Shown here: one piece after another, positions 31,555 through 42,700 of the stretch
Numbering within the stretch: position 1 is the stretch's first letter
How the letters are laid out: each line of letters starts with the position of its first letter
Assembly (NCBI RefSeq): GCF_030867095.1
Contig: NC_081824.1
Coordinates: forward strand, 254,201,956-254,265,955
Source of the DNA: Alligator mississippiensis
Taxonomy: Eukaryota > Chordata > Crocodylia > Alligatoridae
DNA length: 64,000 nt
Direction of reading: 5' to 3'
Position numbers and translations under genes: made by a program
Notes under the pieces: generated by a model
The model's database searches: none
Told to the model about the DNA's origin: nothing
What the model saw: only the letters and a program-made list of their open reading frames with translations

Positions 31555-31842
31555 ACTGCGCTAACTCACGCGCCGGCAGAGAAGCGTGCCTGTTTGCGCA
31601 GCTCCGGTGGTGTGACTCTTTGGGGGGCTGGGTGAAGTAGGGGCCTGGGCGGGGCTTGAGCCGGCCCTACTCCACTTAGCCGCCGCTTCCCACACACACA
31701 TTAAGGGGTTAGCCCCCTTTCTCCATGGCTGTGCTGGGGGTCGGCGGGGGGCTCTGCGGCTGCTGGAGGGTTTCTGGGGGGCTTCGGGGGAGCGGGGGCG
31801 CGGCGAGCTATCACCCACACGTCTCTCGCCGCTTCCGAGCCT

Positions 31843-33164
31843 AACTGATTGTCAGGTCCTAAAGGATTTCTTAATGTGCTGCACTGGGGCTTTGGCTGTG
31901 TAACTCCATTCGTGGGAACGGGAGGTATAACAGTGACAAAGCACCCAAATGAATAGGAGGGAAACTACCCAGCAGCTTCAGCCAGCATCTCACTGAGTTG
32001 CATTTACTCTGTTTACATGTTCTTCCTGTGTCTTGTCCTCTGTGCTCTTTTTAATCATGCTACTGGCAGAGGTGAGGATTGTTGCTCCCGGTCTTGAGGT
32101 CCAAGTCTAGCAGCAGGAGGAAGAGGTTTGATGGAGGGGGAAGGAAGCACAAGGAACAGAGCCTACAGTCCCTTTGTGTTCCCACAAATGTTCCTCTCCT
32201 ACAAAGGAGAGGTCCAGGAGAAGCTGCACAGAGACTAGACAGCAAAACTGGGAATCCTGTGTAGAGCTGACTTCTGTCTAGGTGCAGAGAGTTGCTGTGA
32301 GATTGCTGGCACATTCTGTGAAGCCTGCCTTAGCTTTTTGCTCCTGTATCTGGCGAAAAGATGAGGCCTTGAGCACTGTAATTGGGGCCCCTACCCCATT
32401 ACTGGAGGCAAGAGGGAGTCAGAGCGCAGCTGGCTGGCGCCAACACCTGGAGGAACTGATGAAGGCAGAGGGCTTTTTAATCAAATAGCCACCTACCCTA
32501 GGTACCGCAAGCACAGTGTAGCCTGTGATTGACAGGCTTGGGGTGGAAGTGGTGGATCAGATGACCCAGAGAGGGGCATATACGCCAAGGGCCTGAGGCA
32601 AGGAGGCAGTCTGACCCTGCAGGCTGCAAGGGGCCCAGAGCCCATGAGGGGCGAGACCAAGGGGGCTGAGGGACACAGAGCCCACAAAGGGCAAGGTGAG
32701 CTGGGGACTGGCAGCCTAGGGTCCTGATATAGTGGACCTCAGGTGGAGAAACAGCTAGAGAAAAGTGTGTCAAGGCCAGAAGCCCTCAGCCCAGACAAGG
32801 GCCTAAGACCCCAAGCCCCCTGCCCTCTAGGGGCAGCCTCCCTGTCCACTCATAACATCAAGGCATGGCAGGAGAGATGACAGGGTGGGACTCTGCTAAG
32901 GCCAAAGGGGACAAGCAAGGTGGGGGTCAGGTGGCTGCCAGGGGCTGATTTTGTTACCCTGGTGCCAGACCTGCTACAAGTGCCCAGAAGTTATTTAATG
33001 AGTGGTAATGGAAGGTAAAAATGTCAGCCAGGTATGATTTGTAAAATGGCCACATGATGGCACTTGTGGTCTAAATACCTGGTGAAACCTAAGTCAGTAT
33101 GGGTTTGTCTATGTGGGGAAGCTGCTGCAAATTAAGTTGTGGTGTGAACTTTCAGGCATTAGCT
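31843..33164. other. intergenic, no recognisable gene
   Basis: This stretch follows the CR1 5' end. The 32500-32860 part has repeated phrases (GAGCCCA, GGGCAAGG, AGGGGC) but no clean period. ORFs of 60-90 residues on both strands match nothing I know. Confidence 0.5.
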
Positions 33165-33941
33165 CAGTGATGCCCAAAGGGGTGCCAAAGTACAGAAGCA
33201 CATTGAGATTCCCCCTCTCAGTGCTCTCCTCTCCTGTCCAACACCCTGCAGGTGCTCCCCTGCAGCTGTTCCTCTAAGGCAGGGGCGGGCAATTATTTTG
33301 GGCAGAGGGCCACTTACTGAGTGTTGGCAAGCCATCAAGGGCTGCATGACAGACAGCCAGGGGCAGATAAATACTAATTTTCTAAATTTTTTTAGGGGCC
33401 CCGCGGGCCGGATCTGGCCCGCAGGCCGCATTTTGCCCACCCTTGCTCTAAGGACTACTACTGCTACTGCTTTTCCTGCCCCTAGCCAGCCCATGTGCCA
33501 GCACCCTGCTGTGTTCCCAACAGTGCCCTCTGCTGTGAGAGGATGAGCGGACACAGAACCCTGCTTTGTGGTCCCGCTCATCCCCTCCACTCCTACAATT
33601 CCGGGGCTAGCTGGAGGGCCTGTGGGGTGTTCACTGTCATGTGAGACCCTGCAGGAACAGCCTCAGCAGCGGGGACTGCTCTTGCCCCAAGGTACAGACC
33701 AGGGGTTGGCAGGGGGCAGACAATGGAAAGATCAGGCCACAGCAGGGTGAGGTCCTTCCCCCACTGCCCATAAGCAGCACCAGCCAGATGACTTGATTTT
33801 CAGCTTTTAGCCTCAAGGCCCCTCTCCAGCTCCACATCTTTTCTGAATTTAGATCTTAACTCAATGTTTTCAACTGGGTTTCTGCAAAATTCAGACAAGT
33901 TACGGAGGGGGCCTTGAGGCTGGAAAGGTCGAGAACCACTG
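33165..33941. mobile_element. possible hAT (Charlie-like) element interrupted by another
   Basis: The left end reads CAGTGATGCCCAAAGG. The right end in reverse complement reads CAGTGGTTCTCGACC. They are weak inverted repeats of the Charlie type. Flanking 8-mers CATTAGCT and CGCTATCT agree at 5 of 8 positions. The smaller hAT at 33280-33445 lies within it. The pairing of ends is uncertain. Confidence 0.35.
33280..33445. mobile_element. 166-bp hAT element with exact 8-bp target duplication
   Basis: The ends are CAGGGGCGGGCAA and, inverted, CAAGGGTGGGCAA. Identical flanking 8-mers CTCTAAGG occur at 33272-33279 and 33446-33453. It contains GGGCCGGATCTGGCCCGC, typical of CAGGGGTGGGCAAAC-type hAT elements in vertebrates. 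It is non-autonomous. Confidence 0.88.
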
Positions 33942-33949
33942 CGCTATCT

Positions 33950-35154
33950 ACTCCACACTGACTGTGTGTGCATGCTCTTCGCATACAACAAGTGGAGTTA
34001 ATTTAATTACCTTGTGCTTTACAGCAAAGTGAATTTGTACATCACTCACTTCATGGTAACTTTTCTCTGTAGGCAAAGCTTTACACTCTCTCCCAAGATT
34101 GATCCTTTAACATACTAAGAGCACTTAACCATACAACAGATGCAGTGTGTCAAGAAATATAAAAGGAATACGTTTTGCAGTGATTTTATATAATAATGTG
34201 AAAGATTTATGAAGCTTATGAATAATGTTCTGTATGATAAAGCACAAAATGGGATACTGATGGAGGGGTCCTTTGTAGGCCATCAAATCGTGGTAGAGAA
34301 CTGTACAAGCAGTAGCTTAAATTTCACTTACTATGGAGGAAAGAAAAGCTTGAGGCCCCAAGGAAATTCTGCTCTCATTTTTTGTCCAGGCAAGACTGAG
34401 GCAGCCAACATACTACCCTTAGGGTTTGACAGATTTTAGATTCAAAGGTGGAGCACCAAAAACAAGGGGAAAATTTTAGTCTTTGTCTGCATGAATGAAA
34501 GTGACTTGATCATAGAACTAAAAAAACTAGGTGCAAGCCATCATAACCTGGCAAGCTTGTTACTTGTACCAAAAGAATACAGTCTTGAGCAAAAAACTGT
34601 TTAGTCACTTGAATGTGTTATTCTTTGGCTTCTATAGATCCTGCTTCCCCACTTGTGTGCATGTGGGGAAGGTAATCCTCTGTCAGTTGCTTTAACCGTC
34701 TGGTTTTGAATAACCCTCAATGTAGCAGCAGAGGTCCTCTCAGAAATGTTTACAGGCTTACACATGTTAAGGAGCTGCCCGTTCTTTCAGGGCACAACTT
34801 GTTGAAGAATCCTGTCTGTACTCAGCAGTTCTCTAGTATCGTATACAAGCCACGAAGCAGCAGCACCTCTCAGAAGACCATTTCAAGATGGGTTGTTTTA
34901 AGAACTTCACTAGACAATTTTCAGTGTTCTTCTAAGAGCTTAGAAAATCCAGTTCAAAACGCCAATGAACAAAGGCATTTCATTTAAAGGCTTTTCTCTG
35001 ATAGTTCTGGACTATATCAGGTACACGGTAACATTTTGCAGCATCCTAATAAGCTTCCAAAAATGTATCTCGTTTACCTCAGTCTGATAGCTGTGGCAAC
35101 AGCTCCCCGATATTTCTTGATGGATGTGCTTACAAGTTTCAGAAGAGCTGAGTG
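33950..35154. other. intergenic, no recognisable gene
   Basis: AT-rich sequence. The 77-residue frame at 34209-34439 and the 93-residue frame at 34706-34987 have no motif, homologue or exon-like edges that I can recognise. Confidence 0.5.
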
Positions 35155-35162
35155 GACTGGCC

Positions 35163-35450
35163 CCGGGGTGGTCAACCTGCAGCACAGGTGTCAGAAGTGG
35201 CGCGGGCAGCCTCTGTGTGTGGCATGAGGCAGATTGGACGCAGCAGCAGATAGGGCTGGGAGCAGAAAGCAAAGCAGCACATCAAGGAGGGAGCATAGGG
35301 AAGGAAACAGAAAGCAGAGCAGCAGACAAGGCAGGGGGCACAGGACTGGGAGCAGAAGGCAGAGCAGCAGAGGAAGACAAGTGAAGGGGCACTTGGGGAG
35401 GGTGTGGGGCTAATTTGTGGCACATCTGCCAAAAAGGTTGGTCATCACTG
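35163..35450. mobile_element. hAT element with near-exact 8-bp target duplication
   Basis: Left end CCGGGGTGGTCAACCT; right end in reverse complement CAGTGATGACCAACCT. The flanks GACTGGCC (35155-35162) and GACTGGAC (35451-35458) differ at one base. The interior is GA-rich and repeats the phrase AAGCAGAGCAGCAGA two to three times. Confidence 0.78.
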
Positions 35451-35458
35451 GACTGGAC

Positions 35459-36436
35459 CATGCTGAGAACTCCATCTAGAGCACACAAGCCCTGAGCACC
35501 CAGTTCCTTTTATCCATGTATTACAAATTAGCTTAATAAAAAACCCAACAAACTGCTGCCTGACCCCGTCCTGGTCTGTGTGCAATGAAAAGAAGGATAT
35601 TAAACTTTCAAGTCCTAGCACACCTGCTGGCACTAGCAAGCTCACCAGCTGCTCATTTGGGTTTGCATCCTATGTCCTGAGGTTCTGGTTTCTAGGCCAA
35701 GTGGCTTGGTCTCATGTGCTGGATGTGGATGCATCGCTGCACTGTTCATAGAGGTATACCATACCAATCCATTCTGCACAACTGGACCTGAACAGGACAC
35801 TATTTCATAGACCTTCTACCCCAAATTTACTTGCCACTCCCTTCTGGCCCGGACCATTTAATAAATAAGATTGCAAAAATGCCTCCCTAACTGAAAATAA
35901 TGTGATTAAGGTTGCAAAATCCATGTAATCACAAATTAACACAGCCAGAATTAAGGCTGCATAGGACCCTTTAGCTCCCTTGTGCATTCATTAAAACAAT
36001 CTTTAGTTACATGATAATAAGCTATGTTTTCTATTGGTTGCCCTACCTTACATGGTACCCAGAGTGAACCCTGTTCACATAATAAGCAATTGTTCAGTGC
36101 TTAGCTTATGGTTGTTTAGCATGGGTGGCTCCAGGCCTTATTTATTGCATGCTTTTCAAACCCTGCTCTGAAGATGCACTGGTTGGTTTCTTTGTGGGGG
36201 GGGGGGGGGGGGGGGGGGGTTATAACCCTTATCGTGATTGCGGTGGATTTGTCAAAAATATTAAGTTTTCTTTCAAGCATGAACAAATTGGGATTTTTTT
36301 TTAAGGATCTACAACTTTGTCAGATGTGGGAGGATTTTCATAGGGACAGTGCAGGGCAGAGTCCTGATACATCTGCTCCGAAGTGGCAGATGCCAGAGTC
36401 TTTCTGAGGGTCAAAATTTGAATATGATAAAAAAAG
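35459..36436. other. intergenic, no recognisable gene apart from poly-G run
   Basis: Mixed composition, no gene or repeat family recognised. A 24-base G run is listed separately. Confidence 0.5.
36196..36219 (+). repeat. poly-G run of 24
   Basis: An uninterrupted run of 24 G on the + strand. It can fold into G-quadruplex DNA. Sequencing length at such runs is error-prone. Confidence 0.9.
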
Positions 36437-36660
36437 AATCATAGAAAATAGGCTTGGAAGAGTCCTCCAGAGGTCATCTAGTCCAGCCCTCCCCGCCTCC
36501 CTGTCTTTCCTCCTTCCCCCCTCCCCCCAGGCAAGATCAACTATACCTAAATCATTCCTGACACAGGTTTGTCTAACCTGTTCTTAAAAACTACCCAGGA
36601 AGGACAGTCCACAATCTCTCTTGATCATCTCTTCTAGTGCTGAACTATCCTTACTCAGAA
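36437..36660 (-). mobile_element. CR1 LINE 3'-end fragment
   Basis: An antisense CR1 3' end, beginning with AGAATCATAGAAAATAGG and GTCATCTAGTCCAGCCC. A C/T-rich insertion of about 40 bp (36490-36530) interrupts the family pattern, then AACCTGTTCTTAAAAACTACC continues it. Confidence 0.8.
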
Positions 36661-39244
36661 AGTAAGTGATGCACACAATATTTATTTTCTCCAACCACTT
36701 TTGCTGAACAGTTAAAAAGCAAGACACGCTGGGTCTGAGGCAGGCACCTGCCAGGGAACTTTTCAACCCATACTGTTAATGTTTAGCAAAGTTTTAAGCA
36801 ACTGAAGATGGCCTTCTAATAGGAAGTGCAATAATAGGAAGTACTGCCTGTCCCTTCCTACTGTATTAAAGCCAGAAGTGCAGATGGACAGCATAGGCTT
36901 TTCAGAAAAGAAGCCAGTTGTCTTGCAGTTCAGCCATTTCTTTCTCTTGTCAATGATTTCTTGTTGCACTGAGACTGGGATATCCAGGCCACTTCCTACA
37001 GGATGAAGACATCTACATTTGTGCTTGCACAAGAGACAGTCTTTGAAGCACTTAGCTATCCTGTGCTTATCCTTCATCCTGAATAACACTTCCTCCTTGA
37101 GGAGTGGTGGTTGGTTAGGCTTTCATGCCTTTAGAGTGGGACTGGAGGGTAAGCCAGAGTTTGATTCCCAATGAAACCTGCAGAATTGTTTTCAACTCCT
37201 TTTTCCGCCCCCAGCTTCTGAACTAGTAAAGCTGGCCCTTACAAAGAGTCAGTAAAACCCAGTCTCCCTAGGCATGGGGATGGCTTCTAGGGAACATTGC
37301 AAATAGTTCCTCCACCTTCAACAGACAGCCCAAATTCAGGTTCCACTGCCCGATGTGTGCTTCCAGGACACTTTTTTTCCCCCAAAGGCTTGATACTGTC
37401 AAAGGGACTCAGGGAATGCTTTAGAGTCCCTTTTTATTGACTCTCAGGAAGAGCTGTCACCGAGCACCAGGGTCTCATGTTTTCCCCTGCAATCTTCAGT
37501 CCAGGGTTAGAGAAGATACTGGTTGCCCCAGACTCTCTCAGCAACAAGCATATTTATATCGATAAACAAGGTGAGATGCTATTTGTTGGCCAGACTGATA
37601 ATATTTCTCAATTAACATTTGCAAGAGACAGAAGCAGCCATGCAAGTTCAATTCAATGTAAAGACCACTGCCCCCTGGACACACAGCCTTCAGCCTCCCA
37701 CTGGCTCCTTTGAGTCAAATGCCAGATGGGTTGGGCAGGAGACCCCACTGAGGGATCCTCTGGAGAGAATGCAGCTTGAGAAGAGTTACATGGAGACGGA
37801 TCTCCATTTTTTAAGGACCACCTGATTAAGAACCCATTGATGCCTTGTAGGTCAGGAAGGAGAAAGGAAACGCACTTTGGTTCAGCATACAGTCCACACC
37901 CACGATTTACTCTCAAAGATTTCTGAACACCTAATAAAGCAGGTTCTTCAGCGGCCTGGATAATCGCATGACCAAGAAAAGAATTTGTGGGCATGCGTGT
38001 TACTGGTAGACCAATTTGCCAAGTGTTAATACCATTACTGAATGAGTAAATTAGCTGAAGAATACTTTGGTCAATATTTGTAGCTAGTTCAGTGCCTTAT
38101 TAGGAATTATGTAATATTCTTGTTTTTTATATAACTAGTCAACTTTTTTACTCCTGCAAATTCTGCCCTTGATATTTTTTTCTAGAGGAATTCCACAGTG
38201 CAACTCCTTTCTCAGTATTACATTTGCCACCTTTCACCGTGGACGTTCCTTGATTCTTGCATTATGAGACAGGGTGAGTAGAAGTTTCCCAGTCTACTGT
38301 GTCTGTACCATCTCATGTAATACACTTTGGTCTTGTCAGGTTAAACAATCTGAGTGCTTGTGGGCTCCATTCATCTGAGAGCTTTTCCAGGGTGCTAATC
38401 ACACTTATCATCTATCTGTGCCTTGCACTGGGTGGAAACCAGGCTCCCACTTCACAAAGCATTTCAGGATTTCAGCCTTTGTTTTTATTTCAGTGAAGAA
38501 TGAGTCAAAGTCTTTTGGAATTTTTTTGAGACAAAATAAAAGCGAGACAGCTCAGAATTGCCTAATTGTTAGGGATTTCACTAGGCATGTGGGAGACACC
38601 TTGGGTTCAACCTCGTGTTCTTAATCAGGCAGAGCAGAGACTTGAAGAAAGGTCTCTCACATCCCAGTTGAGCAAGTGGCCTGATCCCTGGGCTACTCTC
38701 AGACGGACTTCTGTCTCTCACCTGCTTTGAGTAAGAATCCCACTATGAACCTGAGAACTTGCCCACCTTCTCTCTTTTTACAAGGGTGTTAATACTATTC
38801 TCCTTCTCTTTCTATGCTCACTTTTCATGTCTTGTGAAGATTTTACTTGCTTCCTTTTTCCAGGTCTTTTCCTTAAAACTGTGTGTATTTCATAGGTGTA
38901 CATACATAGAGAGAGAATTAACAGCTGATACATTACATTACATTATATGTATGTGTGTTCATAAAGGATAGAAGCATCCAGTGAAGGGCAAGAGGAGATA
39001 AAGTACATGTTCATGTATTAAAACAATATATAAAAACATTGCTATTCCTAGTATGAAGGCTTATGACATCCTTTCAGTACCCCTTTGCCGTGAAGAAAAT
39101 CCCTTATTAATTCTCAGTCTGTTGTCCATGTCTTAGCCAGCTTCCTAACAATTTTGCCTCTCATATCACAATGATAGAGTGCCTAAAAGGTGTAGAAGCC
39201 TTTTAAAGGTCCAAGTAAATTGCCAACCAGTTTTCTTTATCTCT
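36661..39244. other. intergenic, no recognisable gene
   Basis: No CTC1, VTCN1 or other known exon seen. ORFs up to 113 residues are present on both strands but have no recognisable domain. Confidence 0.5.
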
Positions 39245-39250
39245 TTTATT
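39245..39250 (-). terminator. candidate polyadenylation signal of VTCN1-like gene
   Basis: AATAAA on the minus strand, 283 nt downstream of the stop proposed at 39533. It depends on that terminal exon being right. Confidence 0.3.
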
Positions 39251-39532
39251 GGCACATCCACAGAATTACAAGAGATCAGGGAAGAATGGGCAAGCAAATA
39301 AAATTGGCCATTTTAAGAGAAAAGAATATAAAATTTGCTTACTCTGCTAGAGTCCTGAATTTGAGGGACTGATGATCGGATCCAACGTGGAAAACCTTTT
39401 CTCCAGGTGGGACCATGGAGAGAACATTCCCCACCAGTTTGGAGCATGGAGTTATTCTAAGCAAGGAAATGCATCCAGTGCCCCTGGTCACAACTCCGTC
39501 CACTAACTTGTCTTGGTGGAATTCCTCACCTT

Positions 39533-39750
39533 TCAGATGCCAGAGAGCAAGTATGTAAAAAACAGGCCAGGGATGCACAGAAGCCAGTAGCTCCCCCATG
39601 GCCAGGGGCAAACAGAACCGGCAGCAGCAGCAAAGCAAACTGAGCAGCAGGAGGAGGAACTTCGAATCAGGACTGCCACCTGGCCCCAAGGGCTGCAGGT
39701 AGCTGTAGCAGGTCTCCAGTCCAAGAGAGAAGGCAGGTGCAATGTGGTGT
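39533..39750 (-). CDS. VTCN1: candidate terminal exon of VTCN1-like gene
   Basis: Using the acceptor GACAG at 39755-39751, the frame from the IgC exon continues for about 72 codons to TGA (39533-39535). The end is hydrophobic, with many Ser/Cys/Ala and then S-Y-W-L-L-C-I-P-G-L-F-F-T-Y-L-L, which could be a membrane anchor. The human gene also ends in a hydrophobic tail, but sequence similarity is weak. The neighbouring acceptor at 39757-39756 gives an early stop. The exon may be wrong or the real one may be elsewhere. Confidence 0.35.
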
Positions 39751-42700
39751 CTGTCCTGTGGGGAGACAGGAAAAGGCTCTGGTTTAGTAGCTTATGTGTG
39801 CTGTCCCCTGCTATGCCGACTATGATCCTTGTAGGGTGGCGGGAATGATACAGATGTGTCTGTGGGGCTAGGCAGTCGGGCAGTGGCATCTGCTTTCAGG
39901 GACTGTCCACATCATTCTTCTCCATAGGCTGCCACCTGGACAGCTCAGGTTAGCGCTGAGCATTTAAGACCCCTCCTGCATGTATCCCCTCCAAGCATCT
40001 GCCTGCTACTAGTGCAATGTCTGCCACCACTGTCACCACAGATATTGGCCAGACAATGGTTACAGGGAGGCACAGTGTCTGGTGTAGAGTTTATACCACC
40101 CAACAAGGGAGCACATCAGCTCTACAATCCTGTCCATCCTCCCCCCACACCTCTCCTCATGTCCTTACTTCCACTTGTATCTCCTCTGTGCACTTCTTCC
40201 TGGCAGGTCAGTATTACAAAGACAACAAGAACAGGAAGGGAAGAAGCAACCAATGAAGGGCAGGAGGAGATGAGGAAGCTGATGCCATGTTCAGGTTTAT
40301 AAGCTGCACTTTTATCTTCTTTGTGACATTGGAAACTGCAAAGTAAGAGCAAGGACAAATTGCTAGCGTGAGAGGTATGGACACCTCGCTCACAGGTCAG
40401 TTTCCAGGAAGAGGAAGACCAATGCCCATGTTTTCCTTTTCCCCCTCCCAGTTTCCATCATTAAAGGTGGGAGCTGCTTCCCACTCTGGAGACATGCTGC
40501 TGGGAACATCCCACTGGGGCAGATTCACAGCCCTTAGCATGGACAACAAGAACACTTATCCAAGGTTGACATTTATAGGTCTTCATAACAACACTGAGGT
40601 CTGTAGATCCAGACCATGGCAAAACCAAAGGGATCGGCTAGTGCTGGGCAGATGGAATATGGCAGCCAACTCCTTGTTCGGTGGTGAAAGGAAGTTCTCG
40701 TGTAGAGCTACTCAAAATGTCAAATTTCAAAATTTTGGATAAAAAAGACACAGGTTGTTTTCAGCTATAATTTGTCCATTCCACACCCCCCAACCCCCCC
40801 AGCATCCTACCCTGCAGCAGGAGGGACAGGGTTAACTTTCCAGGTAACATTAACCTCAAGCTCCAATCTGAGGCAGGCTGGCATGTACCTGTCACTTGGA
40901 TGTCCCCCGTGGCTTTGGCGATGTCATTCTTGATTACACAGGTGTAGGTGGTATTAGCGGTGATGTTGTGCAGAAAGGACACCACCTTCATAGTCACATT
41001 CTCTGAGTTCAGCTTGAAGCTGGTGTTGACAACCTCAGAGAGGTTGTTCCCCGTGACATTGGGTGAGGTCCACATAACCACCGGTTGAGGGAACCACCGG
41101 GGTGCCTCGCACCGCAGGGTCTCCCAACTGCTGTTGTAATCCACATGCACCTCTGGAGTGCTGAAGGCTGCAGGGAAAACAAAGCCAGACAGAAGAGGAT
41201 GGGATGGGAGAAGAGCACCAACCTGTCTAAGTGTCAGGTGGGAAATGCCTGTTCCCCCCCCCCATCTACTGTAACCTAATATTTCTAGAATTCCTGTTGC
41301 TCCAGCATCTAAATACTTCACCTAATCTTCCAGAAACTGGAAGTTCAAATACCAGCCCCCATCCTTCCACACCTGGCAGAGTTCCCTACAGCTAAATGTA
41401 TGCAGGTCTGTGTACAGAGCATCATACAGGACCTTGAAATGAAGCAGCTTGGGGTTACCTGCAAGCTCCCTGCAAGATAACGAGCCACTTGGGGTTACCT
41501 GCAAGCTCCCTGAACAACAGATTTTACCAGTTACAGCATGATCCTGTGAGACCAGGCACCTTGTGTAAGAGGAGAAACTAACTACCTGAGCTCCCATGGA
41601 AGGAAAAAAAATCAAAGACTCAGTGTCTCACAGATTGGCTGTCTGCATATGTTCAAGGTATCCAGGTTGTAGCAGCATTGGTCTACGAGTCCTGATTGCA
41701 AATGTTCAAGGAACTTGTAACCTACAAACCGGGATCATAGTGCCAAGGTCTGAGGAAACCCCCAGAGGTTTAACGTCCATGCCGAACAACTCCAGAAGTA
41801 ACCTACCTTACCAGAAACTGTCCTGTACACTAGGGTCTCTCCCAGCACTGAAAAATGGAGAAAAGGCAGTTCTATCACCTGGCTGCGTTTGAGATGGGCT
41901 TTCTCTGGCTAACATGAAACGTTCTCAAATATGGCTGTTCTGTGCCGAAACAACACACACCTGAAATTTCTCACATCAGAGAAAACCTTCTGAGGAGGTT
42001 AAGGTAGCCAAGAATGTGATTTAATTAGAAAGCATGATAATACTCAGCATTTTGTGTAGCAAAGTGTCCGCAAAGGCCTTTATCGTGTTGAACTTCCTTT
42101 TAAAAATAAAACCTCAAGAAAATGGCATTCCACAAGAATAAAGAGGCAGGGGAGGAGTGGGCATTCACAACTACAGTGAGAACCGCAAGGACCAGGATGG
42201 TTTACACTGCTAAACTCAGGACTTTTGAAAATGCCACACAACTACTTTTGCCTGGCATCCTTTTCTACCATTGCTATAAGTAACGCTTAAGAAAGATCAC
42301 TACAAGGGAATGGCTAGAGGGGAGTGTATTTCTGTAGACTCAATTGCCTCATTTCCCATTTGTGAAAGTTTTTCACATAGCAACGAGGGAGAGAATAATA
42401 GGAATAAAAATAGGATAAAATTGAATAAAAATAGGAAATTGACATTCTAAAGATATGCTTACGCTCTCTTCCTTCCTCTCTCTTTCTCCTTCTCTCTCCC
42501 TCTCTCCCTCTCCTGCAGCGTTTTATTTATGGCATCACAGATCTCTCCCCACACCAGGAATGGGGATTCCCAAACTGACCCAAACTGGGTTCCCCACTAG
42601 CCCATACCAGGCAGCAGTGGCCAGCTTCTCAGGGAACTTGCTAGGAGCTTTTGCTATGTACCTGCTTGGGCTCTGCAGGGCCAGGGTAAGCTCTCTGATA

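Larger units (their letters stand above)
27364..31842 (-). mobile_element. near full-length CR1 LINE (copy 1)
   Basis: A non-LTR retrotransposon of about 4.5 kb. From its 5' end (near 31842) it has a GC-rich leader, ORF1, a short out-of-frame continuation of ORF1, and ORF2 with endonuclease and reverse transcriptase. A short 3' UTR ends in repeats of TCTATGAAA, as in other CR1 elements. The 5' boundary is judged from a sharp drop in GC content and from the end of the leader; it is approximate. It lies between CTC1 and the VTCN1-like gene, with the 3' end about 240 bp past the CTC1 poly(A) signal. Uninterrupted ORF2 suggests a fairly young copy. Confidence 0.93.

Noticed and set aside
34209..34439. 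A 76-residue ORF in the intergenic region
   Set aside because: No motif, no homologue I recognise, no splice signals; length expected by chance in AT-rich sequence.
39339..39689. Alternative minus-strand frame with a Leu/Cys-rich hydrophobic stretch as the VTCN1-like terminus
   Set aside because: Neither nearby acceptor puts it in phase with the IgC exon's donor.
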